From assembly GCF_036227125.1 (NCBI RefSeq), contig NZ_CP109435.1, forward strand, positions 3,224,001-3,288,000: a stretch of DNA of 64,000 bases, written 5' to 3'. How positions within the stretch are numbered: the first letter of the stretch is position 1; every line of letters starts with the position of its first letter. A model generated the notes under the pieces. That model ran no database searches. It was not told the origin of the DNA and saw only the letters and a list, made by a program, of their open reading frames with translations. Below are positions 18,557-29,815 of the stretch, piece after piece. The translations under genes were made by a program, and so were the position numbers. This stretch comes from Streptomyces sp. NBC_01485. Lineage in GTDB: Bacteria; Actinomycetota; Actinomycetes; Streptomycetales; Streptomycetaceae.

Positions 18557-19588
18557 TCATCTGCGGGGCGCGGCGTCCAGCACCTGCTGGAGCGCCTCGA
18601 ACTCCTCGACGCACTTGCCGGAGCCGAGCGCCACGCTGTCCAGCGGGTCCTCGGCGATGTGGATGGGCATGCCGGTCTCCCGGCGCAGCCGCTCGTCCAG
18701 ACCGCGCAGCAGGGCTCCGCCGCCGGTCAGAACGATTCCGCGGTCCATGATGTCGCCGGACAGCTCCGGCGGACACTTGTCGAGGGTGGTCTTCACGGCG
18801 TCGACGATCGCGTTGACCGGCTCCTCGATCGCCTTGCGCACCTCGGCGGCCGAGATGACGACGGTCTTGGGCAGTCCGGAGACGAGATCGCGGCCACGGA
18901 TCTCGGTGTGCTGGTCGTCGTCGAGGTCGTACGCGGAACCGATCGTGATCTTGATCTGCTCGGCCGTCCGCTCACCGAGAAGGAGCGAGTACTCCTTCTT
19001 GATGTGCTGGATGATCGAGCTGTCCAGCTCGTCACCCGCGACACGGATCGACTGGGCGGTGACGATGCCGCCGAGCGAGATGACCGCGACCTCCGTGGTG
19101 CCGCCGCCGATGTCCACCACCATGTTGCCCGTGGCCTCGTGGACCGGCAGGCCGGAGCCGATGGCCGCGGCCATGGGCTCCTCGATGATGTGCACCTGAC
19201 GGGCGCCGGCCTGGGTCGACGCCTCGATGACGGCGCGGCGCTCGACGCCCGTGATGCCCGAGGGCACACAGACGACGACCCGCGGCCGAGCCAGATACCG
19301 GCGCTTGTGGATCTTCAGGATGAAGTAGCGCAGCATCCGCTCGGTGATCTCGAAGTCGGCGATCACGCCGTCCTTCAGCGGGCGCACGGCAACGATGTTG
19401 CCGGGCGTGCGCCCGATCATCTTCTTCGCTTCGGCGCCGACCGCGAGGATGCCACCGGTGTTGGTGTTGATCGCGACGACGGACGGCTCGTTGAGTACGA
19501 TCCCGCGACCCCTGACGTACACCAGCGTGTTGGCGGTCCCGAGGTCGACAGCCATGTCACGGCCGATGAACGACATTGAGTTCCCCAT
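18557..19588 (-). CDS. mreB: Actin-like rod shape-determining protein MreB
   Basis: This 343-residue bacterial actin has phosphate loop 1 ([17 protein letters not shown], residues 11-27), phosphate loop 2 ([16 protein letters not shown], near 160) and the adenosine motif ([18 protein letters not shown], near 290). MreB polymerises under the membrane. In Streptomyces it is used chiefly in spore wall formation, as known from S. coelicolor. The ATG at 19588 begins [11 protein letters not shown]; an internal ATG at 19576 is possible. It is the promoter-proximal gene of the mre cluster, with a 297-base upstream region separating it from ndk. Confidence 0.97.
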   Translation of the reverse strand: MGNSMSFIGRDMAVDLGTANTLVYVRGRGIVLNEPSVVAINTNTGGILAVGAEAKKMIGRTPGNIVAVRPLKDGVIADFEITERMLRYFILKIHKRRYLARPRVVVCVPSGITGVERRAVIEASTQAGARQVHIIEEPMAAAIGSGLPVHEATGNMVVDIGGGTTEVAVISLGGIVTAQSIRVAGDELDSSIIQHIKKEYSLLLGERTAEQIKITIGSAYDLDDDQHTEIRGRDLVSGLPKTVVISAAEVRKAIEEPVNAIVDAVKTTLDKCPPELSGDIMDRGIVLTGGGALLRGLDERLRRETGMPIHIAEDPLDSVALGSGKCVEEFEALQQVLDAAPRR

Positions 19589-19885
19589 CAGGATTCGACT
19601 GGCCTTCCATGGGCTTTTGAGGGCTTTTCAGGTCGGCGTGGTGGGTGCTGTGACGTGAAGGCTTCCATCGTAAACGCGCCTGCACGAACACTGCGGAGCG
19701 GTCTCCGCCATTGTTTGCAGATGCTGTGTGGGTTCGCTTCTGGAGACGGGCGTTCGGGGGCACACGTTCCCTCGATCGCCCGCTTCAGCCGCTTTCGACC
19801 GCGCCGATCGCGTCGGCCGTCGCCGGCCGTCGTCGGGCCGCCGCCGGTCTCGGACGGGACTTCGGACGCGACCTCAGACGCGGCC
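19589..19885. other. ndk-mreB intergenic region
   Basis: This spacer must hold the mreB promoter. Visible structures are a perfect GCGGAG-CGGT-CTCCGC hairpin at 19693-19708 and a short direct repeat of GGCTTTTGAG/GGCTTTTCAG next to mreB. Near ndk there are repeated TCAGACGCG units (19867-19895) after the ndk stop. I see no gene; open frames here are shadows. Confidence 0.5.
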
Positions 19886-20299
19886 TCAGACGCGACCGGG
19901 GAAGAAGATCTTCACCTCGCGCTCGGCGGACTCCTCGGAGTCGGAGGCGTGGATCAGGTTCTCGCGGACGATCACGCCGTAGTCACCGCGGATCGAGCCG
20001 GGGCCGGCCGCGATCGGGTCGGTCGGACCGGCGAGCGCGCGCACGCCCTCGATGACCCGCTCGCCCTCGACGATCAGCGCGACGACCGGACCGGACGCCA
20101 TGAACTCGACCAGCGGCTCGTAGAAGGGCTTGCCCTTGTGCTCGCCGTAGTGCTGCTCCAGCGTGTCCTGGTCCAGCGTGCGCAGCTCCAGCGCGGTGAT
20201 CTGCCAGCCGGCCTTGCGCTCGATACGGCTGATGATCTCGCCGGTCAGGCCACGACGGACGGCGTCGGGCTTGAGCAGGACGAGGGTGCGCTGGCTCAC
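19886..20299 (-). CDS. ndk: Nucleoside diphosphate kinase
   Basis: This 137-residue enzyme moves the gamma phosphate between nucleoside tri- and diphosphates through a phosphohistidine. It shows the N-terminal RTLVLLKPDAVRRGL and the active-site NLIHASDS with His117. Length matches the family exactly. The start is GTG 20299 with AAGGAG seven bases upstream. It follows the DUF4233 and folC genes on the same strand, with a 152-base spacer rich in CTGCGGCTT-type repeats. Confidence 0.98.
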   Translation of the reverse strand: MSQRTLVLLKPDAVRRGLTGEIISRIERKAGWQITALELRTLDQDTLEQHYGEHKGKPFYEPLVEFMASGPVVALIVEGERVIEGVRALAGPTDPIAAGPGSIRGDYGVIVRENLIHASDSEESAEREVKIFFPGRV

Positions 20300-20451
20300 G
20301 AGGTGACTCCTTCTACTGCGGCTTCTGCTGCGGCTTCTGCTGCGAGTTCTGCTGCTGCGGTTCTACTACGGCAGCTCTTACCGGTACTACTACCGGTTCG
20401 GCTGCCGGTGTGTGCGGTGGGATGAGGTTACAGGGCGTGTCCGGGCGCCTG

Positions 20452-20817
20452 TTACGCAGCGTCAGCGGTATCCGGAGAGGCCGCGTCGGCCTGCGCGGCG
20501 AAGCGTGCCTTGGCCTCGTCGACCTTTCTGCCGAAGTGCACGGACGCCCACCACAGGGCCCCGAAGAGCACCCCCATGAAGAACATGACCGGGACGAAGA
20601 AGCCGGACGCGACGAGGGCGATCTGCAGCGCCCAGCCGAGGGCGACACCCCCGGGCCGGGTGACCACGCCGCACAGCAGCAGGCTGAAGAGCATGGCGAT
20701 GCCGCAGACCGTCCACACCGTGGACGTGGACAGGTCGGCGTCCTTCATGGCGACCAGACCGGCGAAGCCGATGACGAAGAACTCGCCGATCAGGGTCGAG
20801 GAGCAGAGCGTACGCAT
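20452..20817 (-). CDS. DUF4233 membrane protein
   Basis: This 121-residue protein has four predicted membrane helices (GEFFVIGFAGLVAM, VWTVCGIAMLFSLLLCG, VALGWALQIALVASGFF, MFFMGVLFGALWW) and a short acidic/Ala tail. It matches the actinobacterial DUF4233 family, usually found directly after folC, as here with only nine bases between the folC stop and this ATG. Function is unknown; tight coupling suggests co-translation with folC. Confidence 0.85.
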   Translation of the reverse strand: MRTLCSSTLIGEFFVIGFAGLVAMKDADLSTSTVWTVCGIAMLFSLLLCGVVTRPGGVALGWALQIALVASGFFVPVMFFMGVLFGALWWASVHFGRKVDEAKARFAAQADAASPDTADAA

Positions 20818-20826
20818 GGCGAGACC

Positions 20827-22311
20827 TCAGCCCTTCCCGAGGAGCAGTCGGGCCTCGCCGACGGTGATGACGGAACCGGTGACCAGTACGCCGCCGCCGG
20901 TGAACTCGCCGTCCTCCTCGGCGAGCGTGATCGCCGCCTCCAGGGCGTCGGGCAGCCGCGGCTCGACCTGGACGCGGTCGTCGCCGAACACCTCGACGGC
21001 GATCGCGGCCAGCTCGTCGGCGTCCATCGCGCGGTGGGTGGAGTTCTGGGTGACGACGATCTCCGCGAAGATCGGCTCGAAGGCCTCCAGGAGCCCCCGT
21101 ACGTCCTTCTCGCCGCTGGCCCCGACCACGCCGATCAGCCGGCTGAAGTCGAAGGCCTCGCCGACCGCTTCGGCGGTGGCGCGGGCACCGGCCGGGTTGT
21201 GCGCGGCGTCGAGGACGACGGTCGGGGAGCGTCGTACGACCTCCAGGCGGCCCGGCGAGGTGACGGCCGCGAAGGCCTTGCGGACCGTGCCGATGTCGAG
21301 CGGCTCGGGCCGCTGGGAGCCGACGCCGAAGAACGCCTCGACGGCGGCGAGCGCGACGGCCGCGTTGTGCGCCTGGTAGGGGCCGTGCAGCGGCAGGTAC
21401 ACCTCGGGGTACTCGCCGCCCAGCCCGCGCAGGGTGAGCACCTGCCCGCCGACGGCGACCTGCCGGGCGACGATCCCGAACTCGAGCCCTTCGCGGGCCA
21501 CGGTCGCGTCGACCTCGACGGCCTTCTTCAGCAGCACCTGCGCCGCGTCGACGGGCTGCTGGGCCAGGATGACCGTCGCGTCCTGCTTGATGATCCCGCC
21601 CTTCTCGGCGGCGATCGCGGCGGGCGTCTCCCCGAGCCGGTCGGTGTGGTCCAGGTCGATGGGCGTGACGACGGCGACGTCACCGTCGATGACGTTGGTG
21701 GCGTCCCAGACCCCGCCCATGCCCACTTCCACGACGGCGACGTCGGCGGGCGCGTCCGCGAAGGCGGCGTACGCCATGCCGGTGAGCACCTCGAAGAAGG
21801 ACAGCCGGTACTCCTGCATACCGTCGACCATCTCGACGTACGGCTTGATGTCCTGGTACGTCTCGATGAAGCGCTCGGCGGAGACGGGCGCGCCGTCGAG
21901 GCTGATCCGCTCGGTGATCGACTGGACGTGCGGGGAGGTGTACCGGCCGGTGCGCAGCTCGAAGGCGCCGAGCAGCGCCTCGATCATGCGGGCGGTGGAC
22001 GTCTTGCCGTTCGTCCCGGTGATGTGGATCGAGGGGTACGAGCGCTGCGGGTCCCCGAGCAGGTCCATCAGCGCGGCGATGCGGGTGACGGAGGGCTCCA
22101 GCTTGGTCTCGCCCCAGCGGGTGGCGAGCTCCGCCTCGACCTCGCGCAGGGCCTTGTCGACCTCGGGGTCCTCGGGGCGCCCGGGGACGTCGCCCTGCGG
22201 CGCGCCGCCCTGGGTGCGGAGGGTGCGGCTGCCGGCCTCGATGACCGCGAGGTCGGGGTCGCGGTCGGTCTCGGCGGCGACGATCTCGTCGAAGGGGTCG
22301 CTTTCACTCAC
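20827..22311 (-). CDS. folC: Folylpolyglutamate synthase / dihydrofolate synthase
   Basis: This 494-residue Mur-ligase-type enzyme adds glutamate to folates. It shows the P-loop HITGTNGKTSTARMIEALL near residue 98, SPHVQSITERISLDG (the omega loop region) and the C-terminal VVLDAAHNPAGARA. The start is GTG 22311 (SESDPFDEIVAAE); the first 45 residues are an acidic, Gly/Arg-containing extension not needed for catalysis. It lies downstream of valS, separated by a strong terminator-like hairpin, so it may have its own promoter. Confidence 0.95.
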   Translation of the reverse strand: MSESDPFDEIVAAETDRDPDLAVIEAGSRTLRTQGGAPQGDVPGRPEDPEVDKALREVEAELATRWGETKLEPSVTRIAALMDLLGDPQRSYPSIHITGTNGKTSTARMIEALLGAFELRTGRYTSPHVQSITERISLDGAPVSAERFIETYQDIKPYVEMVDGMQEYRLSFFEVLTGMAYAAFADAPADVAVVEVGMGGVWDATNVIDGDVAVVTPIDLDHTDRLGETPAAIAAEKGGIIKQDATVILAQQPVDAAQVLLKKAVEVDATVAREGLEFGIVARQVAVGGQVLTLRGLGGEYPEVYLPLHGPYQAHNAAVALAAVEAFFGVGSQRPEPLDIGTVRKAFAAVTSPGRLEVVRRSPTVVLDAAHNPAGARATAEAVGEAFDFSRLIGVVGASGEKDVRGLLEAFEPIFAEIVVTQNSTHRAMDADELAAIAVEVFGDDRVQVEPRLPDALEAAITLAEEDGEFTGGGVLVTGSVITVGEARLLLGKG

Positions 22312-22344
22312 GGGGCCAGTCTACGGACGACCACTGACGTAGGC

Positions 22345-22389
22345 GAAGGCCCCCGGAACCGTACTGGCAGTACTGGTCCGGGGGCCTTC
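22345..22389. terminator. Hairpin between valS and folC
   Basis: Arms GAAGGCCCCCGGAAC and GTCCGGGGGCCTTC enclose a loop that itself carries the short repeat GTACTGGCAGTACTGG. It lies 21 bases past the valS stop on the minus strand. Confidence 0.8.
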
Positions 22390-22409
22390 GTCGACGTACA
22401 ACCGGCCGC

Positions 22410-25034
<2,625 letters not shown>

Positions 25035-25170
25035 GGGGCCAGTTTAGGGGTGTCACGGCGCCGTCCCGAAACGTGTTTGCCGTGTAACGGTGGGGCCCCC
25101 GCCGCCGTGCAGGTGTTGGCTTTGAGCCAGGATGTGAAAATCCCATAAGCATCTGGAGGGGAACCCAGAA

Positions 25171-26193
25171 ATGAGTCACAACCAGCCGGGCCCGTACGGC
25201 GGGCAGCCTCAGCAGCCCGGACCGTACGGCCAGCCCGGCCCGTACGGCCAGCCGCCGCAGGCGCCCCAGCCCGGCTACGGCTACCCCCAGCAGCCTCCCG
25301 CCCCGCAGCCCGGCTACGGCTACCCGCAGCAGCCCCCGCAGGGCGTCCCCCCGCAGACCCCGCCCTACGGCCAGCAGCCGCCGTACGGTCAGCAGCCGAC
25401 CCCTCCGTACGGCCAGGCCCCGTACGGTCAGCAGCCGCCCTACGGCCAGGCCCCCTACGGTGTCCCGCAGCCCCCGGCTCCGAGCGGCGGCGGCAAGAAG
25501 GCGGGGATCGTCATCGGCGCGGTGGCGGTCGTGGCGGCGATCGGTGTGGGCGCGTACTTCGTGATCGGCGGGGGCGGCGGCGCGGGCGGTCTGCAGGACG
25601 ACGGCGCGCACAAGCTGGACACCCCGGCGACCGTGCTCACGGACTACAAGCGGGCCTCCAAGGAGGGTGCGAGCGCCGGCGACGACTCGGCCGCGGACCT
25701 GGAGAAGAGCGGCGTCAAGAACGGCACGTCCGTGATCGGCTTCTACACGACGGCGGACCTGGCCGGGTACGACCCCGACGACCCGAGCACCGCCCCCGAC
25801 GCGGCCGCGCTCGCGACGGCCAAGGGCATCACCTACGCCGGGGCCTACGGCACGATCGCCGACCCTGAGAAGGCGTTGGACGTGTTCTTCGCCAACTTCA
25901 AGAAGTCGTCCGCGGAAAGCTCCTCCGGCAGCAGCGGCAGCAGCAGCGCCTCGAAGAGCAAGCTGGTCGGCGAGCCCGAGGCGGTCGAACTCGACGGCGC
26001 GGTCATGAAGTGCCAGGCGGCCGAGGGCGTCAACTCGCTCACCAAGCAGGAGAAGACCGACTGGTTCTGCGCGTGGGCCGACTACAGCACCATCGCCATG
26101 GTGTCGCCGGGTGACACCACGAAGGGCGTCACCAAGGACGTGGCGATCGACCTCACCACGAAGCTGCGCGACGAGGTCCGCGTCAAGGCGTGA
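25171..26193 (+). CDS. Pro/Tyr/Gln-rich single-pass membrane protein
   Basis: This 340-residue protein is of unknown function. The ATG at 25171 follows GGAGGGG. Residues 1-110 are built from PYGQQP/PGYGYPQQP-like repeats and should be disordered and cytoplasmic. One membrane helix follows (KAGIVIGAVAVVAAIGVGAYFVIG cut short, about 111-135), then a Gly hinge and an extracytoplasmic domain of about 200 residues. That domain has two cysteines (MKCQAAEG and DWFCAWAD), spaced for a possible disulfide. Such Pro-rich tails followed by one helix are common in Streptomyces secreted-domain proteins. It diverges from valS and converges with clpX. Confidence 0.75.
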   Translation: MSHNQPGPYGGQPQQPGPYGQPGPYGQPPQAPQPGYGYPQQPPAPQPGYGYPQQPPQGVPPQTPPYGQQPPYGQQPTPPYGQAPYGQQPPYGQAPYGVPQPPAPSGGGKKAGIVIGAVAVVAAIGVGAYFVIGGGGGAGGLQDDGAHKLDTPATVLTDYKRASKEGASAGDDSAADLEKSGVKNGTSVIGFYTTADLAGYDPDDPSTAPDAAALATAKGITYAGAYGTIADPEKALDVFFANFKKSSAESSSGSSGSSSASKSKLVGEPEAVELDGAVMKCQAAEGVNSLTKQEKTDWFCAWADYSTIAMVSPGDTTKGVTKDVAIDLTTKLRDEVRVKA

Positions 26194-26246
26194 CGGGACC
26201 TGATGTGACATGACGTGACCCGGCCGAGCGTGCTCGGGCGTTCAAC

Positions 26247-26288
26247 ACCGAAGGGGCCCCGGTCAGTTGTGACCGGGGCCCCTTCGGT
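26247..26288. terminator. Bidirectional terminator between convergent genes
   Basis: A perfect 18-bp stem (ACCGAAGGGGCCCCGGTC with its complement) around the loop AGTTGT lies between the stop of the membrane protein gene (plus) and the clpX stop (minus). TTT follows on the plus strand. Confidence 0.92.
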
Positions 26289-26321
26289 TTCGCCGAAATA
26301 CTTGCGCAGTCGCTGAAGCGC

Positions 26322-27611
26322 TTACGCCGTCTTCTGCTCGCCCGGGCCGCGGCCGCCGCGCGCGTCGCGCGGGATCAGGGTCGGATTGACGTTGGAGAGG
26401 ACGACGTCCGCGGTGATGACCACGCGGGCCACGTCCTTGCGGGACGGGACCTCGTACATGACCGCCTGGAGGACCTCCTCCATGATGGCGCGCAGGCCGC
26501 GGGCGCCGGTCTGTCGCAGGATCGCCTGGTCGGCGATGGCCTCCAGGGCCTCGCGCTCGAAGTCCAGCTCCACGCCGTCGAGTTCGAAGAGCCGCTGGTA
26601 CTGCTTCACCAGCGCGTTGCGCGGCTCGATCAGGATCTGCAGGAGCGCCTCGCGGTCCAGGTTGTGGACCGAGGTGAGGACCGGCAGACGGCCGATGAAC
26701 TCCGGGATCATGCCGAACTTGACCAGGTCCTCGGGCATGACGGCCTCGAACTGGTCCTTGGACTCCAGCTCGCGCTTGGAGCGGATCGTCGCGCCGAAGC
26801 CGATGCCCTTGGCGCCGGCCCGGGTCTCGATGATCTTCTCCAGGCCCGAGAAGGCGCCGCCCACGATGAACAGGACGTTCGTCGTGTCGATCTGGATGAA
26901 CTCCTGGTGCGGGTGCTTGCGGCCGCCCTGCGGCGGGACCGAGGCCGTGGTGCCTTCCAGGATCTTCAGCAGGGCCTGCTGGACGCCCTCGCCCGACACG
27001 TCGCGGGTGATGGAGGGGTTTTCGCTCTTCCTCGCGACCTTGTCGATCTCATCGATGTAGATGATCCCGGTCTCGGCCTTCTTGACGTCGTAGTCGGCGG
27101 CCTGGATCAGCTTCAGCAGGATGTTCTCGACGTCCTCGCCGACGTACCCCGCCTCGGTCAGCGCCGTGGCGTCGGCGATGGCGAACGGGACGTTCAGCAT
27201 GCGCGCCAGGGTCTGGGCGAGGAGCGTCTTGCCCGAGCCCGTGGGGCCGAGCAGGAGGATGTTGGACTTCGCCAACTCGATGGCGTCCTCGCGGCTTTGG
27301 CCGCCGCCGTTCTCACCGGCCTGGACGCGCTTGTAGTGGTTGTACACCGCGACCGACAGGGCCTTCTTGGCGGGCTCCTGGCCCACCACGTAGCCCTCGA
27401 GGAACTCGTAGATCTCGCGCGGCTTCGGGAGTTCCTCCCAGCGGACCTCGCTCGTCTCCGCGAGTTCTTCCTCGATGATCTCGTTGCAGAGGTCGATGCA
27501 CTCGTCGCAGATGTACACACCGGGCCCTGCGATGAGCTTCTTGACCTGCTTCTGGCTCTTGCCGCAGAACGAGCACTTGAGCAGATCGCCGCCGTCACCG
27601 ATGCGTGCCAC
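26322..27611 (-). CDS. clpX: ATP-dependent Clp protease ATP-binding subunit ClpX
   Basis: This 429-residue AAA+ unfoldase delivers substrates to ClpP. The N-terminal zinc-binding domain has Cys13/Cys16 and Cys35/Cys38 ([18 protein letters not shown]). Walker A is GPTGSGKT and Walker B is [10 protein letters not shown]. The pore loop and the IGF-type ClpP-docking loop region (IGFGATIRS) are present. The start is GTG 27611. It lies downstream of clpP1-clpP2 with a 182-base gap. Confidence 0.98.
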   Translation of the reverse strand: MARIGDGGDLLKCSFCGKSQKQVKKLIAGPGVYICDECIDLCNEIIEEELAETSEVRWEELPKPREIYEFLEGYVVGQEPAKKALSVAVYNHYKRVQAGENGGGQSREDAIELAKSNILLLGPTGSGKTLLAQTLARMLNVPFAIADATALTEAGYVGEDVENILLKLIQAADYDVKKAETGIIYIDEIDKVARKSENPSITRDVSGEGVQQALLKILEGTTASVPPQGGRKHPHQEFIQIDTTNVLFIVGGAFSGLEKIIETRAGAKGIGFGATIRSKRELESKDQFEAVMPEDLVKFGMIPEFIGRLPVLTSVHNLDREALLQILIEPRNALVKQYQRLFELDGVELDFEREALEAIADQAILRQTGARGLRAIMEEVLQAVMYEVPSRKDVARVVITADVVLSNVNPTLIPRDARGGRGPGEQKTA

Positions 27612-27793
27612 GGTGTGCTTCCCCTTCGCCTGGGAGACGCCTGGACGCTTTCGAATCCAGCGGCTCCTGGTGCTGCCTTATTCCGACGGTACCTTGCCTG
27701 GGCCCCCGTTCGGGTCCCCCTTGGCACGGTTCACTGTGACGTGGACCGTGTCACACCGTGCCGAGGAGGGCCCGAACGGGACGAACCCGTGGG

Positions 27794-28474
27794 TCAACGC
27801 AGAGAGCCGTTGTTCATCTTCCGGGTGGAGATGATCTGGTCGATCAGGCCGTACGCCAACGCGTCCTCGGCCGTGAGGATCTTGTCGCGCTCGATGTCCT
27901 CGCGGATCTTCTCGATCGGCGTGGTGGAGTGCTTGGCCAGCATGTCTTCCAGTTGCGCGCGCATCCGGAGGATCTCGTTGGCGGCGATCTCCAGGTCGGA
28001 GACCTGACCGCGGCCGGTCTCGCTGTAGGGCTGGTGGATCAGCACGCGCGCGTTCGGCAGCGCCATGCGCTTGCCCGGCGTACCGGCCGCCAGCAGGATC
28101 GCGGCGGCGGAGGCCGCCTGGCCCATGCAGACCGTCTGAATGTCGGGCTTCACGAACTGCATCGTGTCGTAGATCGCCGTCAGCGCGGTGAAGGAGCCGC
28201 CGGGGCTGTTGATGTAGACCGAGATGTCGCGGTCGGGGTCCATCGACTCCAGGCACAGCAACTGCGCCATGACGTCGTTGGCGGAGGCGTCGTCGATCTG
28301 CACGCCGAGGAAGATCACGCGCTCCTCGAAGAGCTTCGCGTACGGGTCGTACTCGCGCACACCCTGGGAGGTGCGCTCGACGAAGCGCGGGATGACGTAG
28401 CGGGATTCGGCGCGGGGGCCGGTGTATTCGGCCTCGGTGCGGGCGAAGAGGCCGCTGCCGGGGAAGTCGTTCAC
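27794..28474 (-). CDS. clpP2: ATP-dependent Clp protease proteolytic subunit ClpP2
   Basis: This 226-residue serine peptidase shows the nucleophile in [13 protein letters not shown] and His in RVLIHQPYS, with the handle [13 protein letters not shown] place the start at GTG 28474 ([18 protein letters not shown]), because AGGAGA lies at the right distance. The longer frame to 28660 runs into GC-rich hairpin DNA. Streptomyces and other actinobacteria use two different ClpP rings; this second subunit pairs with ClpP1 encoded upstream. Confidence 0.95.
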   Translation of the reverse strand: MNDFPGSGLFARTEAEYTGPRAESRYVIPRFVERTSQGVREYDPYAKLFEERVIFLGVQIDDASANDVMAQLLCLESMDPDRDISVYINSPGGSFTALTAIYDTMQFVKPDIQTVCMGQAASAAAILLAAGTPGKRMALPNARVLIHQPYSETGRGQVSDLEIAANEILRMRAQLEDMLAKHSTTPIEKIREDIERDKILTAEDALAYGLIDQIISTRKMNNGSLR

Positions 28475-28794
28475 GGTGTCTCCTGGAGAGAGGGCTGGGG
28501 CGGTGGGCTGGAGGGGCTGGACGGGGCGCTGACGGCTTCCGAGACCCTGGGTGGCCCCGGGGGGCCTGAGAGTCCTCCGGGGCCCTGAGAGGCCCCGAGG
28601 GGCTTCCTGGAACTCCCGGAGGGCCTCAGAGCCCCGGAGCCTTGATCCCTTGAGCCCCATGGGGCTGTCGGGCCGGGCTCCTGGGCTCAGGACTTTCGGA
28701 TTCCGGACTCCGGACTGCTCCGGGCTTCGGAAGAGGGCTCGCGGGGCGGGGCTCCGGGGAGCTCCCTGTGCGGCCCTGCTGCCGTCAGCGGCCC
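28475..28794. other. clpP1-clpP2 spacer with GC-rich hairpins
   Basis: This 320-base spacer separates two genes that are usually close together. Between 28545 and 28645 it is dominated by repeated GGCCC/GGGCC blocks alternating with CTGAGA-type purine runs. The clearest hairpin is GGGGCC-CTGAGA-GGCCCC at 28579-28596, extendable to 28574-28600. Further variants at 28604-28640 could pair as well. I see no gene. Confidence 0.7.
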
Positions 28795-29412
28795 TCAGGC
28801 CGCCCCGGTACCGCCGCCGCCCGGCATGCCGGCCGCGGTCGGGATGACGTCGTCGATGAGGCCGTACTCCTTGGCCTCGAAGGCGTCGAACCAGCGGTCG
28901 CGGTCCGAGTCGCGGGTGACCTGCTCGACCGTCTGGCCGGTGTGCTGCGAGGTGAGTTCCGCCATGCGGCGCTTGGTGTGCAGCAGCCGCTCGGCGTGGA
29001 TCTTGATGTCCGAGGCCGAGCCGGCCAGACCCGCGGAGGGCTGGTGGATCAGGATCTCGGCGTTCGGCAGCGCGAAGCGCTTGCCCGGGGTGCCCGCGCT
29101 GAGCAGGAACTGCCCCATCGAGGCCGCGAGGCCCATGGCGATGGTCACCACGTCGTTCTTGATGAACTGCATCGTGTCGTAGATCGCCATACCGGCGGTG
29201 ATCGAGCCGCCGGGGCTGTTGATGTACAGGAAGATGTCCTTGTCCGGATCGGCGGCAAGGAGCAGCAGCTGTGCGGTGATCTTGTTGGCGATGTCGTCGT
29301 CGACCGCCTGGCCGAGGAAGATGATCCGCTCGCCGAGCAGCCGGTTGTAGACCTGGTCGCCGAGGCCACCGATGGAAGGCTCGCCGGCGGCGTAGGGCAT
29401 CAGATTCGTCAC
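28795..29412 (-). CDS. clpP1: ATP-dependent Clp protease proteolytic subunit ClpP1
   Basis: This 205-residue peptidase has [12 protein letters not shown], the nucleophile in [12 protein letters not shown] and the catalytic His in [11 protein letters not shown] start it at GTG 29412 ([12 protein letters not shown]) because AGGTGG lies just upstream. GTG 29454 and an ATG further up give longer N-termini but lack a ribosome site. Loss of clpP1 in Streptomyces is known to block aerial growth and is compensated by clpP3clpP4. A ClgR-like operator and a tandem repeat lie in the 400-base upstream region. Confidence 0.95.
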   Translation of the reverse strand: MTNLMPYAAGEPSIGGLGDQVYNRLLGERIIFLGQAVDDDIANKITAQLLLLAADPDKDIFLYINSPGGSITAGMAIYDTMQFIKNDVVTIAMGLAASMGQFLLSAGTPGKRFALPNAEILIHQPSAGLAGSASDIKIHAERLLHTKRRMAELTSQHTGQTVEQVTRDSDRDRWFDAFEAKEYGLIDDVIPTAAGMPGGGGTGAA

Positions 29413-29544
29413 GTATCCACCTGCTCGTCTTACGACGGCGCCGGGCCGTCTCACGTGTACTGCGGGGGGCAACGGGGACTCCCCTGCCCTCGTACTCATG
29501 GACCCTAACGCGCGGGTCCCTTCAGGGAATCCCGGAGAGTGGAG

Positions 29545-29562
29545 TGTTCGCCGGGGGCGTAG
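29545..29562. promoter_or_regulatory. ClgR-box-like operator upstream of clpP1
   Basis: TGTTCGCCGGGGGCGTAG fits the actinobacterial ClgR consensus (WNNWCGCYNANRGCGWWS, recalled from Corynebacterium work) with one mismatch. It lies about 135 bases upstream of the clpP1 start. ClgR activates clpP1P2 in Streptomyces and corynebacteria, so the position makes sense. Confidence 0.6.
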
Positions 29563-29586
29563 TCGCCGGCGACGCAGCGTGTTCCC

Positions 29587-29718
29587 CGCACCTCTGGGCT
29601 TCGGCGCCCTGGCCCCGTGGGCTCGGGCACTCCGCACCCGTGGGTTCGGGCGCTCCGTACCCCTGGGTTCGGGCGCTCCGTACCCCTGGGTTCGGGCACC
29701 CACGCGCGTGGGTTGCGG
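29587..29718. repeat. 23-bp tandem repeat upstream of clpP1
   Basis: About five to six units built on GCGCTCCGTACCCCTGGGTTCGG. Two copies (29650-29672 and 29673-29695) are identical, the unit at 29627-29649 differs at three positions, and the outer units are degenerate. The array lies between the tig terminator and the ClgR-like box. Confidence 0.85.
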
Positions 29719-29734
29719 GAGGCCCCGCGTGAAG

Positions 29735-29777
29735 CACGAGGGGCCCCGGAGCGACTACCGCCCCGGGGCCCCTCGTG
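29735..29777 (-). terminator. Terminator of tig
   Basis: A perfect 15-bp stem (CACGAGGGGCCCCGG and its complement) with a 13-base loop begins 39 bases past the trigger factor stop codon on the minus strand. Confidence 0.9.
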
Positions 29778-29815
29778 TCTACATCGGATCTACGTCAGAA
29801 GTACCGCGAAGCCGC

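Noticed and set aside
26664..28007. Large plus-strand open frame across clpX and clpP2
   Set aside because: Antisense shadow of two certain genes.
29587..29718. CRISPR array or series of iteron-like origin repeats
   Set aside because: No spacers, only about five units, and no DnaA boxes or replication gene nearby.
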